The notes: generated from the sequence alone by a model not told the origin. A stretch of 8,834 bases of DNA from Elusimicrobiota bacterium (GCA_016207585.1 JACQPI010000177.1:1-8834); one strand, 5' to 3'. Positions 1-8,834 are shown, counted from the stretch's first letter. Program-made: numbers and translations.

Positions 1-192
1 GAGGCGGTCCGCGCGATACGCTCCAACCCCAAAACAAAGCACATACCGATTCTCATGTGCACCGGCGAGAACAAGGTCGAGGATATCGATGAAAGCCTGC
101 GGGCCGGCGCCGACGATTATATCCCCAAGCCGATCAATCTGGCCCGGCTCAAGGCCAAGTGCGCTAAGCTGCTGGGACCGAGACCTCTTTAG
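1..192 (+). CDS. Response regulator receiver (CheY-like) domain, C-terminal fragment
   Basis: Reading from base 1 in frame gives 63 residues and a TAG stop; the 5' part lies outside the window. The fragment is the second half of a phospho-acceptor receiver domain of a two-component system. The switch Thr is residue 21 of the fragment, in the beta-4 motif ILMCTGEN. The invariant Lys of beta-5 is residue 43, in the motif AGADDYIPKP, followed by the usual Pro and a final amphipathic helix. The phosphorylated Asp would lie upstream. Only about 19 residues follow the Lys-Pro, so the receiver is the last domain: this is either a stand-alone CheY/DivK-type protein or a larger protein ending in a receiver. 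Partner kinase and output cannot be told. Its stop overlaps the stop of the convergent minus-strand gene, so no independent terminator separates them. The family is secure, the specific role unknown. Confidence 0.85.
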   Translation, partial: EAVRAIRSNPKTKHIPILMCTGENKVEDIDESLRAGADDYIPKPINLARLKAKCAKLLGPRPL

Positions 193-677
193 GGGAGCCC
201 GTAGAGGGACGCGACCTGCGCCAGGATCGCGTCGCTCCATGGAGGCGGCACCAGCGGCGCGCCGGCGGAGTCTTTTAATATGCGCCCGGAAGCGTCCGAG
301 ACGATAAAGTGAGGCACTCCATTCACTTTGAAATCTCCGGAAGGGTCCAAAAAGGTGTCGGCTCCGAACTCCCGGGCGTAATCGACGACCGATGCGGATT
401 GGTCCATCCCGACTACGATCCGCATCGTCACGTTCTTGGCGGTCAGGAAAACGCGCAAAGCTCTCAATAATTCGGAGGAGGCCCGACAGTAGCCGCACCA
501 CGGCGCGATGTAAACCGTCAGGCATTTCGGGGTGGGACAATGCCCCAGGGAAACGGCCTGGGACTCCTCGATCGTGGGAAGCTTCACGTCGGGGAAACTC
601 GACACCCGCGAGGAACACCCGCCGAAAGCCGACGCGAAAATACCGATCGCCACGAAACGCCTTAGGTCGTGGATCAC
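189..677 (-). CDS. Thioredoxin-fold lipoprotein (thiol-disulfide oxidoreductase-like)
   Basis: Predicted 162-residue exported thiol-redox protein. Residues 1-21 look like a lipoprotein signal: basic Arg6-Arg7, a hydrophobic stretch FVAIGIFASAF, then the lipobox FGGC with Cys21 as the lipidated residue. The mature part has a thioredoxin-type active site WCGYC (Cys61, Cys64) after a beta strand LTVYIAP, and a probable cis-Pro loop NGVPHF (Pro122), as expected for the fold. A second cysteine pair (Cys47 and Cys52) precedes the active site and is not part of the core motif. The start is GTG at 677-675, which overlaps the lnt TGA as GTGA, so translation is probably coupled. No good Shine-Dalgarno is visible. 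Being lipidated, the protein is a plausible substrate of the Lnt encoded just upstream. Fold and export are well supported; whether it reduces, oxidises or isomerises disulfides cannot be told. Confidence 0.85.
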   Translation of the reverse strand: MIHDLRRFVAIGIFASAFGGCSSRVSSFPDVKLPTIEESQAVSLGHCPTPKCLTVYIAPWCGYCRASSELLRALRVFLTAKNVTMRIVVGMDQSASVVDYAREFGADTFLDPSGDFKVNGVPHFIVSDASGRILKDSAGAPLVPPPWSDAILAQVASLYGLP

Positions 678-2244
678 GAACCCAGTATAGCCCCTCGGCG
701 CCGCATCTTCAATAGGCCTGCCCCGACGATAACGGCCGCCAACAGCACGCAGGCCCAGCCCAGCCAGTCTCCGTTTCTGGAATAGAACGAACCCCGGGGA
801 AACGGGTCCGTCTGCGGCACGCGCAACTCCAGCGTCCCGCGCATCCCAAGCTCCGAACGCGCCGCGACCGCCCCAAACGGGTCGATCCGCCCGGAAATGC
901 CGGTGTTGGCGGCCCGCAGGACGCTCACCCTATTCTCGACCGCGCGGAAAACATTGGCATAGAAATGCTGGTAAGGCGCCCATGTATCCTTGTACCAGCC
1001 GTCATTGGTGACGTTGACGAGCAACCGCAGCGGCCAAGCGCCCTCCTGGATTTGAACGCTCCGGCGGCTGAGCTCTGGGAACATCGCCTCGAAGCAAATG
1101 GTCATTCCCGCATAGCCCCAAGGCAGCGTAAGCCGGGCGGGCCGGGACGGTCCCGCCTCCAGATTCCCCATCTGGGCCAGAATCCCCACGAACGGCTCGA
1201 AGACCCCGCGCAACGGCACGAATTCCCCGAAAGGAACTCTCCGGCGCTTGTGGTAGAACCCGGCGAGTTCTCCCGCGGGATCGAAGAAAACGATCGAGTT
1301 GCGCTCACGCCTCTCCGAGCGGGTCATGGCCCCGACCGCATGATAGGCTTGAGTCTTGCGGACCCAATTTCCGACCCAATAAAAATTCTCCTTCTCTTCG
1401 AGCCAGCCCGGCAGAGAGGACTCGGGCCATAGGACCAAATCGGGCTTCGATTTCGCGGCCCGAGCCAACAATTCGTCGAAACCGGCTCGGATGCGGTCCG
1501 CATACGTCTCGTCCCATTTCTGATATTGGTCCACGTTGGGCTGCAGGACGACGACGGTCCTTTCCGGCGCGAAGCTCGCCGGGCCCCTGGATAAAGCCGG
1601 CTCCATTCCGGCGCGCCTTTGAAGGACCGCCGTCCCGTAACTCCACCAGAGAAAAAGGGCCAGGCATACGCCGATTCCGGATGCGCGCAAGGATTTCGGC
1701 AGACGGCCGTTTACTCGCCAAGCGGCGGCGGCAGCCGCCAGCAAAGCGTTCCAAGCGATAATGAGAAACGCCAGCCCATGGGGCCCCGCCCAGGAAGCGC
1801 CCTGGATCCACGCGAGATGCTTCCACTGCGTGTACTCCAATAATACAAGCCCCAGACCCGGAGTCGTCCGCTCCATGATGAACTCCAGCGCCGTCCAGAG
1901 GATCGCGCAGGCCCAAGGCCACGCCCATAGGGGAAGCGCGCGGCCCAAAATCGAAGAGATCAAGCCCAGCGCGGCCCAAGGCAATCCCGAAGCGACGGAC
2001 AACGCGAGCCAGGCGGCAGCCGCCACGGGAACCGGGATCCCCGCGAAGCGGCAGGTCGAGTACACCCAATGCGCCGCGACCGCGTAGAAAGCGATCCCAA
2101 AAAGCCACCCGGCCCGCGCCGCGGCGGCGCGACGCTCCGTCTCCAGGCATACGCGCAACAACGGCGCGAACGATATCCAGGCCAGGGCGCACAAGCCGGG
2201 TTGAGGAAGGGTCAAGGCGGATAGCCCGCCGCAAAAAATAAGGA

Positions 2245-2260
<16 letters not shown>
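674..2260 (-). CDS. lnt: Apolipoprotein N-acyltransferase Lnt
   Basis: Inner-membrane enzyme that adds the third acyl chain to the N-terminal Cys of lipoproteins, using phospholipid as donor, the last step after Lgt and LspA. With the GTG start at 2260 it has 528 residues, close to the roughly 510 of E. coli Lnt. Residues 1 to about 215 are a run of hydrophobic segments; about 235-490 is a nitrilase-fold domain; a final membrane helix (WLGWACVLLAAVIVGAGLL) and a basic tail end the protein. The triad is visible: Glu280 in WPES, Lys338 in YHKRRRVPFGEF (with the supporting Glu346) and Cys389 in TICFE. NDGWY and the NTGISGRIDPFG stretch also fit the family. The frame stays open 205 codons further upstream, but that part is antibiotic-of-sense secA sequence in another frame without Lnt features. 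The chosen GTG lies 16 bases inside secA; no Shine-Dalgarno is seen, so coupling is likely. Function is secure; the exact start is less so. Confidence 0.93.
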
Positions 2261-4944
<2,684 letters not shown>

Positions 4945-4957
4945 CTGGGAATGGATT

Positions 4958-4966
4958 ATTGTATCA
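4958..4966 (-). promoter_or_regulatory. Possible extended -10 promoter element before secA
   Basis: On the minus strand the gap between the thiolase stop and the secA ATG contains TGATACAAT, matching the extended -10 pattern TGnTATAAT in all but one hexamer base. Only a poor -35 candidate (TTTTTG, 16 bases upstream) is present. It stands out as an AT-rich patch in GC-rich surroundings. A start about 7 bases downstream would leave a leader of only 5-8 bases before the ATG, in keeping with the lack of a Shine-Dalgarno. This is pattern matching only, and an AT-rich patch between genes can arise by chance. Confidence 0.3.
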
Positions 4967-4968
4967 CT

Positions 4969-6171
4969 TTAGACCGATTCAAAAAGCGTCGCCAACCCCT
5001 GCCCCACTCCGACGCACAAAGTCGCCAAACCGCGGCGCGCGCCGCGACGACGCAGTTCGTGGACCAAGGTCGTCGCCAGGCGCGCTCCGCTCGCCCCGAG
5101 GGGATGCCCCAGGGCGATGGCCCCGCCGTGGACGTTGAGGCGCTGCGGATCGATCTTCAGCTCATCCGCGCAGGCCAGAACCTGGGCCGCGAAGGCCTCG
5201 TTGAGCTCGATGCGGTCGATGTCTTTGAGGCCGAGGTTCAACCGTTTCAGGAGCTTGCCCGTCGCGTGAATCGGCCCCAATCCCATGAAGGACGGGTCTA
5301 ATCCCGTGGACGCCGAGCCGGCCCACCTCGCCAAGGGAACGCAGCCCAGCGCCTTCGCCCGTTTCGCCTCCATCAGGAGCAGCGCGGCGGCCCCGTCGCT
5401 CAAGCCGCTTGAGTTGCCCGCCGTCACCGTTCCGCTCTCGCGGAACGCGGGTTTGAGCGCAGCCAGCTTCTCGATCGAAGTGTCGAGCCTCGGGCCTTCG
5501 TCTTTCGCGACGGATAGAGCAGGTCCCTTCCTCTGGGAAACGAAAAGTGGAATTATTTCCTCCCTAAACTCCCCATGGACGGCCGCCGCCGCTCGGCGAT
5601 GGGACTCCAGGGCGAATTCGTCCTGTCGCCGGCGCTCGATCTTATATTTTTGGGCGACGTTCTCCGCGGTCTCTCCCATCGAATGAAGAGGAAACAGTTT
5701 CTGCATCTTCGGGTTGGGAAATCGCCAGCCCAGCGCCGTATCATAGGCGGTCCGATTGCCGAAGGCGAAGCCCGTCTCGGGCTTGGGCAGCGCCCACGGG
5801 GCCCGGCTCATGCTCTCGACCCCGCCCGCGACGTAAACCTCCCCCTCCCCCGCCAGGATGCAGCGGGCCGCAGCGTTGACCGCCTCCAGGCCCGAGGCGC
5901 AGAGGCGGTTGACCGTGCAGCCGGGGACCGTCTGTGGAAGCCCGGCCAGCAGGGCCGCCATGCGCGCGATATTGCGGTTGTCCTCCCCGGCCTGGTTGGC
6001 GCAACCCAGGTAGACGTCGCTGATCTCGGAAGGATCCAAGCTCGCGACTCCGGACAGGAGCGCGCGGATCACCTCCGCCGCCAGATCGTCGGGTCTCACC
6101 GGACTCAGGACGCCCCCCAGTTTCCCGAACGCGGACCGCGCCGCCGCCACGACCACCGCCTCACGATTCAT
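4969..6171 (-). CDS. Acetyl-CoA C-acyltransferase (thiolase, PcaF/PaaJ-like)
   Basis: Cleaves a 3-oxoacyl-CoA with CoA to acetyl-CoA and a shortened acyl-CoA, or condenses in reverse. The product has 400 residues, the usual length for bacterial thiolases. The acylated nucleophile is Cys91 in NRLCASG; the NEAFA motif is at 324-328; His356 lies in ALGHPLGASG and the second catalytic Cys386 in CVGVGQG. The stretches GCANQAGEDNRN (57-68) and ESMSRAP (119-125) resemble, from memory, the 3-oxoadipyl-CoA thiolases PcaF and PaaJ more than short-chain acetoacetyl-CoA thiolases, but substrate cannot be settled by eye. I chose ATG 6171 because GGGGAG sits 4 bases upstream; a TTG at 6183 would add four residues. 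It follows the outer-membrane protein gene after 18 bases and precedes secA by 24. The dehydrogenase two genes upstream would supply its 3-oxoacyl-CoA substrate. Confidence 0.95.
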   Translation of the reverse strand: MNREAVVVAAARSAFGKLGGVLSPVRPDDLAAEVIRALLSGVASLDPSEISDVYLGCANQAGEDNRNIARMAALLAGLPQTVPGCTVNRLCASGLEAVNAAARCILAGEGEVYVAGGVESMSRAPWALPKPETGFAFGNRTAYDTALGWRFPNPKMQKLFPLHSMGETAENVAQKYKIERRRQDEFALESHRRAAAAVHGEFREEIIPLFVSQRKGPALSVAKDEGPRLDTSIEKLAALKPAFRESGTVTAGNSSGLSDGAAALLLMEAKRAKALGCVPLARWAGSASTGLDPSFMGLGPIHATGKLLKRLNLGLKDIDRIELNEAFAAQVLACADELKIDPQRLNVHGGAIALGHPLGASGARLATTLVHELRRRGARRGLATLCVGVGQGLATLFESV

Positions 6172-6175
6172 AACG

Positions 6176-6181
6176 CTCCCC
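6176..6181 (-). promoter_or_regulatory. Ribosome binding site of the thiolase gene
   Basis: GGGGAG on the minus strand ends 4 bases before the ATG at 6171. It decides the start in favour of this ATG over the TTG at 6183, which has no such sequence at a suitable distance and partly overlaps this site. Confidence 0.55.
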
Positions 6182-6189
6182 AATACGTT

Positions 6190-7050
6190 CTATTTGATCG
6201 GATTGCCTATGTCGAAACCCACCCCGAAGCTCCAGCGGGTCTCGTGTACGTCGTTGAACTGCAGAAAATACTGGCGGCCAGTGAAATACTCGACATAGAC
6301 CTTGGCGGCCGCGATCCGCTTCTCATCGGAAAAACGCAGGCCGCTCTGGAGGCAATAGGTCGGGTTCCATTTCACGCGCTCCCACGTCTGCGTATCCTGG
6401 GCCACGTACCACCGTATTCCCGGACCCCAGCGCGTGGCGCCCATGTACTCCAGGCCGAATTGGAGCGCGCCGCGCCCCTGGATGCCGACCGTATTAAAAG
6501 CGTAGGCGCCGCCCCCGTAGGCGCGCCAACGATCCTTGGGGGAAAAGGCGTAGATCGCTTTCAAGGAGTCCAACGATTTTTTAACGATCGCCGGCCGCAC
6601 GCGCAGGATGTAATCGTCCCCCAAGTGGGAACTCGTATGCCAGAAACCAAACCGCACCGCGTGGCCGCCCCGCAGGGTGAGATCGAAGGGGGCCGCGGCC
6701 GTAAAGTCGGTCACCTCCAGGCTGTTTTTGACGGTTGAAAAATTGAAGCGCGACAGGATCCCTCCCCCCAAGTTCACTTGGAGCCTTGTTTGTCTCCCCA
6801 GGCGCCACCGGGCCAAGCCGACGTAATCGCCGATCGAAACCTCGCCGAAGCGATCCTCCGAAAGAGGGAGGAGATAGCGGCCCCCGATGCCGAGTTCCGT
6901 GCCGTCGGCCAGGATCGGGTCGAAGTGCTCCCGCGCCGATGGAAAAAACATCTCGGGCACGAACACGCCGAGCCGAGCTCCCTGAGCGCCGAACGCCGCA
7001 GCGGTTCCCAGCCCCGCAGCCAAACAAGCGCCCGCAAGAATTCTCTTCAC
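6190..7050 (-). CDS. Probable outer-membrane beta-barrel protein (DUF1207-like)
   Basis: A 286-residue exported protein. The N-terminus is a Sec signal peptide: KR at 2-3, a hydrophobic core of about 15 small residues, and a likely cleavage site near AFG-AQ (residues 19-23). The rest has no membrane helix but many alternating polar/hydrophobic strands rich in Gly and aromatics (for example LQFGLEYMG, RWSFGVGFDIG near the end), typical of outer-membrane barrels. The motif WHTSSHLGDDY (137-147) and the GRQYFLQF stretch (258-265) recall DUF1207 proteins, an assignment from memory. The function of that family is unknown to me. The GTG at 7050 is preferred: GGGGAGGG lies 2 bases upstream, it overlaps the dehydrogenase stop as GTGA, and it begins a clean signal peptide. 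The frame extends 18 codons further upstream without such support. It lies between dehydrogenase and thiolase genes, so a link to uptake of their substrate is conceivable but unproven. Confidence 0.8.
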   Translation of the reverse strand: MKRILAGACLAAGLGTAAAFGAQGARLGVFVPEMFFPSAREHFDPILADGTELGIGGRYLLPLSEDRFGEVSIGDYVGLARWRLGRQTRLQVNLGGGILSRFNFSTVKNSLEVTDFTAAAPFDLTLRGGHAVRFGFWHTSSHLGDDYILRVRPAIVKKSLDSLKAIYAFSPKDRWRAYGGGAYAFNTVGIQGRGALQFGLEYMGATRWGPGIRWYVAQDTQTWERVKWNPTYCLQSGLRFSDEKRIAAAKVYVEYFTGRQYFLQFNDVHETRWSFGVGFDIGNPIK

Positions 7051-8129
7051 AACCCTCCCCGTCTCTCCAGCTCCCGGCCCCATTCCAAAGGCCCTCTCGG
7101 CCAATTCATCCCGAGCCGCATGGCGGTATCGATGTCCTCCGCGCCCGCCACGCCGGCCTCCAGGGCCAGCCGCGCCTCCGCGATCACGTTTTCCAGTATC
7201 GTCTTGAATATCTCCGGATCGGCGATGGGGCGCGCCCCGACGCCGGGCAGGATCTCTTCAAGGGCCGGATTTCCAGTCGCCGGCTGGTTCTCCCCATATA
7301 CGTAGAATCCGCAGCCGCTCTTGCGTCCCAAATTGCCCCGCGCCACCAACTCTTCTTGAACCCGTCGCGGCTTCAATCTTTCGGGCCTACCGAGCGCCTC
7401 GTAGATGACTTTTGAGATCGTCAGATTCACGTCCAGTCCAATGAGGTCCACGAGCTCCATAGGCCCCATCCGAAACCCGCCCTTCTCCCGTACCGCGCGG
7501 TCGATCGCGGCGGGCGGCCCCGCCCCCTCCTCCAAGAGCCCCATCCCAGCCAGATAGAAGGGGCGGACGATTCGGTTGGCGATGAAACCGGGGGTATCCT
7601 TGCACACCACGACCGTTTTCCCAAGGGCGAGCGCCAGCTCGCGCGCAGCCTCGATCGCCGCTTCCGAAACGAAGGGCGTCCGAACGACCTCCACCAGGCG
7701 CATCACGGGGGCCGGATTGAAAAAATGCATCCCGACGATCCGGTCGGGGTTCTCGGCCGCGGAGGCGATGCGTTCGACCGACAGCGACGAGGTGTTCGTC
7801 GCGATCACGCGCCGCGGGTCCATGATCGAATCGAGTTTGCGAAAGAGGTCGTGTTTCGCCCGGATATCCTCGCTGACCGCCTCGATCACGAAATCGCACG
7901 CCTCGAGAACTTCCAGGCTCTCGGTCTTGCGGATGAGGGAAAAGGCCTCGGGCTTCTCCAACCGGTGAAGGCCGCGCAGGATTCGGCCCTCCGCCCGCGA
8001 CAATACCTCCTCCGAAACGTCGAACAACTGGACCTCGAAGCCGTTTTGCGCGAGGGCTTGCGCGATGCCGGCGCCCATGGTTCCGGCTCCCGCCACGCCG
8101 ACCCTGCGAATGTCGGTCCCCTGGATCAT
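7047..8129 (-). CDS. 3-hydroxyacyl-CoA (3-hydroxybutyryl-CoA type) dehydrogenase
   Basis: NAD(P)-dependent oxidation of (S)-3-hydroxyacyl-CoA to 3-oxoacyl-CoA, or the reverse. The Rossmann motif GAGTMGAGIA is at 14-23, with Asp37 at the end of beta-2, as in NAD-preferring members. The catalytic set of the family is present with the correct spacing: Ser114 (NTSSL), His135 (MHFFNP), Glu147 (RLVEVV) and Asn185 (GFIANR). The first C-terminal domain runs to about 280 and ends in GRKSGCGFYVY. At 360 residues it is about 75 longer than the common ~282-residue enzyme; residues about 303-355 look like a second copy of the C-terminal domain (GVAGAEDIDTAMRLG, then GPLEW), as in longer FadB/PaaH-type proteins. 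The ATG at 8129 overlaps the thioesterase stop as ATGA. Enzyme class is secure; chain length and direction of use are not. Confidence 0.95.
   Translation of the reverse strand: MIQGTDIRRVGVAGAGTMGAGIAQALAQNGFEVQLFDVSEEVLSRAEGRILRGLHRLEKPEAFSLIRKTESLEVLEACDFVIEAVSEDIRAKHDLFRKLDSIMDPRRVIATNTSSLSVERIASAAENPDRIVGMHFFNPAPVMRLVEVVRTPFVSEAAIEAARELALALGKTVVVCKDTPGFIANRIVRPFYLAGMGLLEEGAGPPAAIDRAVREKGGFRMGPMELVDLIGLDVNLTISKVIYEALGRPERLKPRRVQEELVARGNLGRKSGCGFYVYGENQPATGNPALEEILPGVGARPIADPEIFKTILENVIAEARLALEAGVAGAEDIDTAMRLGMNWPRGPLEWGRELERRGGL
7053..7060 (-). promoter_or_regulatory. Ribosome binding site of the outer-membrane protein gene
   Basis: GGGGAGGG on the minus strand lies 2 bases before the GTG at 7050. 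The same bases encode the last residues (Arg-Arg-Gly-Gly) of the upstream dehydrogenase, so the site is dual-use. It decides the downstream gene's start. The spacing is shorter than usual. Confidence 0.6.
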
Positions 8130-8530
8130 CCGCGTTTTCCGCCCCGCGGACGGCTTAGCCGCCGGAAGCGCTCGCGGCTCATCACGATCTGCAGATGCGT
8201 TCCGTCTCCCAGCTTCCGTTTTCCGGAACGAACCTCCAGTCGCGCAACCACCCGATTATCGCGAACATGTTCCAGAGTGCAGCGGATATTAAGCTCGGCA
8301 CCGATGGGCGCGGGCTCCAAGTGACGGATAGAGATCGCCGCGCCGACCGCCTCCTCCGTATTCTCGAGATAGGGGACCAGCAATTTTCTCGCCGCGACCT
8401 CCATGTGATAGGCCATCGCCCAGGTCGAATACAGTGGGTGCCGCACGAGGCCCTCCAAGCGAGGCTTCATCCAACTCCGCACGCGGGCGGAGCAATCGAT
8501 AAAAACCCCTTTCCGCAGACCCGGCCTCAT
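8126..8530 (-). CDS. Hotdog-fold acyl-CoA thioesterase, FlK-like
   Basis: Predicted hydrolase of an acyl-CoA thioester, 134 residues, the length of single-domain hotdog thioesterases. The sequence follows fluoroacetyl-CoA thioesterase FlK along its length. The FlK triad Thr42, Glu50 and His76 corresponds to Thr36 (YSTWAM), Glu44 (HMEVA) and His70 (ISIRHLEP), with identical spacing of 8 and 26 residues, and FlK Gly69 to Gly63. A GDGTH motif lies near the C-terminus. The positions of FlK Phe36 and Arg120, tied to fluoroacetyl selectivity, hold Arg30 and Gln114 here, so fluoroacetyl-CoA is not the likely substrate. I chose ATG 8530 because it starts the FlK-like alignment and overlaps the glycosyltransferase stop as ATGA; the longer frame upstream is glycosyltransferase DNA read in another frame. 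FlK residue numbers are from memory. Next to the dehydrogenase it may recycle CoA from dead-end acyl-CoAs. Confidence 0.85.
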   Translation of the reverse strand: MRPGLRKGVFIDCSARVRSWMKPRLEGLVRHPLYSTWAMAYHMEVAARKLLVPYLENTEEAVGAAISIRHLEPAPIGAELNIRCTLEHVRDNRVVARLEVRSGKRKLGDGTHLQIVMSRERFRRLSRPRGGKRG

Positions 8531-8834
8531 GAAGGACCCGTCGCCAATGCCAGCGCGGCGTCCGCCAGCCGGTCCGACGTGTCGGCGAAGGACATGCGTT
8601 CTCCCGCTTCGCGAGCCCGGCACCCCATGCGCTCGAGCTCCACCGGATCCCCCAACAGCTCCCGTAGCGCCGCGGCCAGACCGCGGGAAGCGCGTCGGGA
8701 CGCCCCCCGCCAGGGGGACCACAGCATGGCGGGAGCATCATAGCCTACGATGCGGCTGAACCCGGGCGACAGTATCTCCTCGACCCCGCTGTGGTCGCTG
8801 GCCAAGATAGGCAGTCCGGCCCGCAGCGCCTCCA
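8527..8834 (-). CDS. Glycosyltransferase family 4 (group 1), C-terminal fragment
   Basis: The last 101 residues of a protein whose start lies beyond the right edge. The fragment begins with EALRAGLPILASDHSGVEEI, the hallmark nucleotide-sugar-binding segment of GT-B fold, GT4-type retaining glycosyltransferases; its first Glu corresponds to the second Glu of the family's E-x7-E motif. An Arg-rich helix and a closing segment follow (AAALRELLGDPVELERMG, then ERMSFADTSDRLADAALAL), as in the usual last helices of the second Rossmann-like domain. The sugar donor and acceptor cannot be inferred; such enzymes act in cell-surface polysaccharide, glycolipid or protein glycosylation. Its TGA overlaps the thioesterase ATG by 4 bases, so the two are probably co-translated despite unrelated chemistry. 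Confidence 0.88.
   Translation of the reverse strand, partial: EALRAGLPILASDHSGVEEILSPGFSRIVGYDAPAMLWSPWRGASRRASRGLAAALRELLGDPVELERMGCRAREAGERMSFADTSDRLADAALALATGPS

Noticed and set aside
255..264. CGGCGCGCCG palindrome followed by a T-rich patch (271-276), a terminator candidate for the + strand receiver gene
   Set aside because: The palindrome leaves no loop, the T run is interrupted and removed from it, and it lies inside the lipoprotein coding sequence.
684..689. TATACT on the minus strand just before the lipoprotein GTG start, a possible -10 box
   Set aside because: It encodes part of the Lnt C-terminus (Ala-Ile-Leu), has no TG extension or credible -35, and the GTGA overlap already explains expression by coupling.
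1305..2234. Open frame of 309 codons on the minus strand within lnt
   Set aside because: It lies in another frame of lnt; its product is Arg/Gly-rich and lacks any motif, whereas the lnt frame shows the complete nitrilase triad.
5575..6738. Open frame of 387 codons on the + strand
   Set aside because: It lies opposite the thiolase and outer-membrane protein genes, both of which have clear motifs, and its product is Arg/Gly/Ala-rich without recognisable features.
8531..8722. 64-codon upstream extension of the thioesterase frame
   Set aside because: It overlaps the glycosyltransferase coding sequence and has no hotdog-domain similarity; the ATG at 8530 begins the FlK-like region.

Overview
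The window is a GC-rich (by eye roughly 60-65 %) and almost completely coding stretch of a Gram-negative-type bacterial chromosome. The diderm assignment rests on an apolipoprotein N-acyltransferase, a lipoprotein and a probable outer-membrane beta-barrel protein. I cannot fix the phylum; the style would suit an Elusimicrobiota, Acidobacteriota or deltaproteobacterial-type genome, but that is only an impression. No RNA genes, insertion sequences, CRISPR arrays, prophage genes or sizeable repeats were seen, and no non-coding gap exceeds about 25 bases.

Layout: at the left edge (1-192, + strand) is the C-terminal end of a CheY-like receiver domain. Everything else lies on the minus strand as one unidirectional block. 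Read in the direction of transcription (right to left) it holds: the C-terminal end of a GT4 glycosyltransferase (8834-8527); a FlK-like hotdog thioesterase (8530-8126); a 3-hydroxyacyl-CoA dehydrogenase with a second C-terminal domain (8129-7047); a signal-peptide-bearing probable outer-membrane protein resembling DUF1207 (7050-6190); a PcaF/PaaJ-like thiolase (6171-4969); SecA (4944-2245); Lnt (2260-674); and a thioredoxin-fold lipoprotein (677-189). The last gene converges on the receiver gene, and their stop codons overlap.

The first four genes of the block are joined by 4-base ATGA/GTGA overlaps, the lnt start lies inside the end of secA, and the last gene again overlaps lnt by GTGA, so translational coupling is likely along most of the block. 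Functionally there are two themes. One is CoA-thioester chemistry: dehydrogenase, thiolase and thioesterase, without the acyl-CoA dehydrogenase or enoyl-CoA hydratase of a full beta-oxidation set. The other is the envelope: glycosyltransferase, outer-membrane protein, SecA, Lnt and a lipoprotein. An extended -10-like sequence just before secA could give it its own, almost leaderless transcript.

I see no clearly new multi-gene system. The points most worth checking are the outer-membrane protein embedded among acyl-CoA genes, the FlK-like thioesterase that keeps the catalytic triad but lacks the fluoro-selective residues, the extra-cysteine thioredoxin lipoprotein coupled to lnt, and the possible leaderless secA start.
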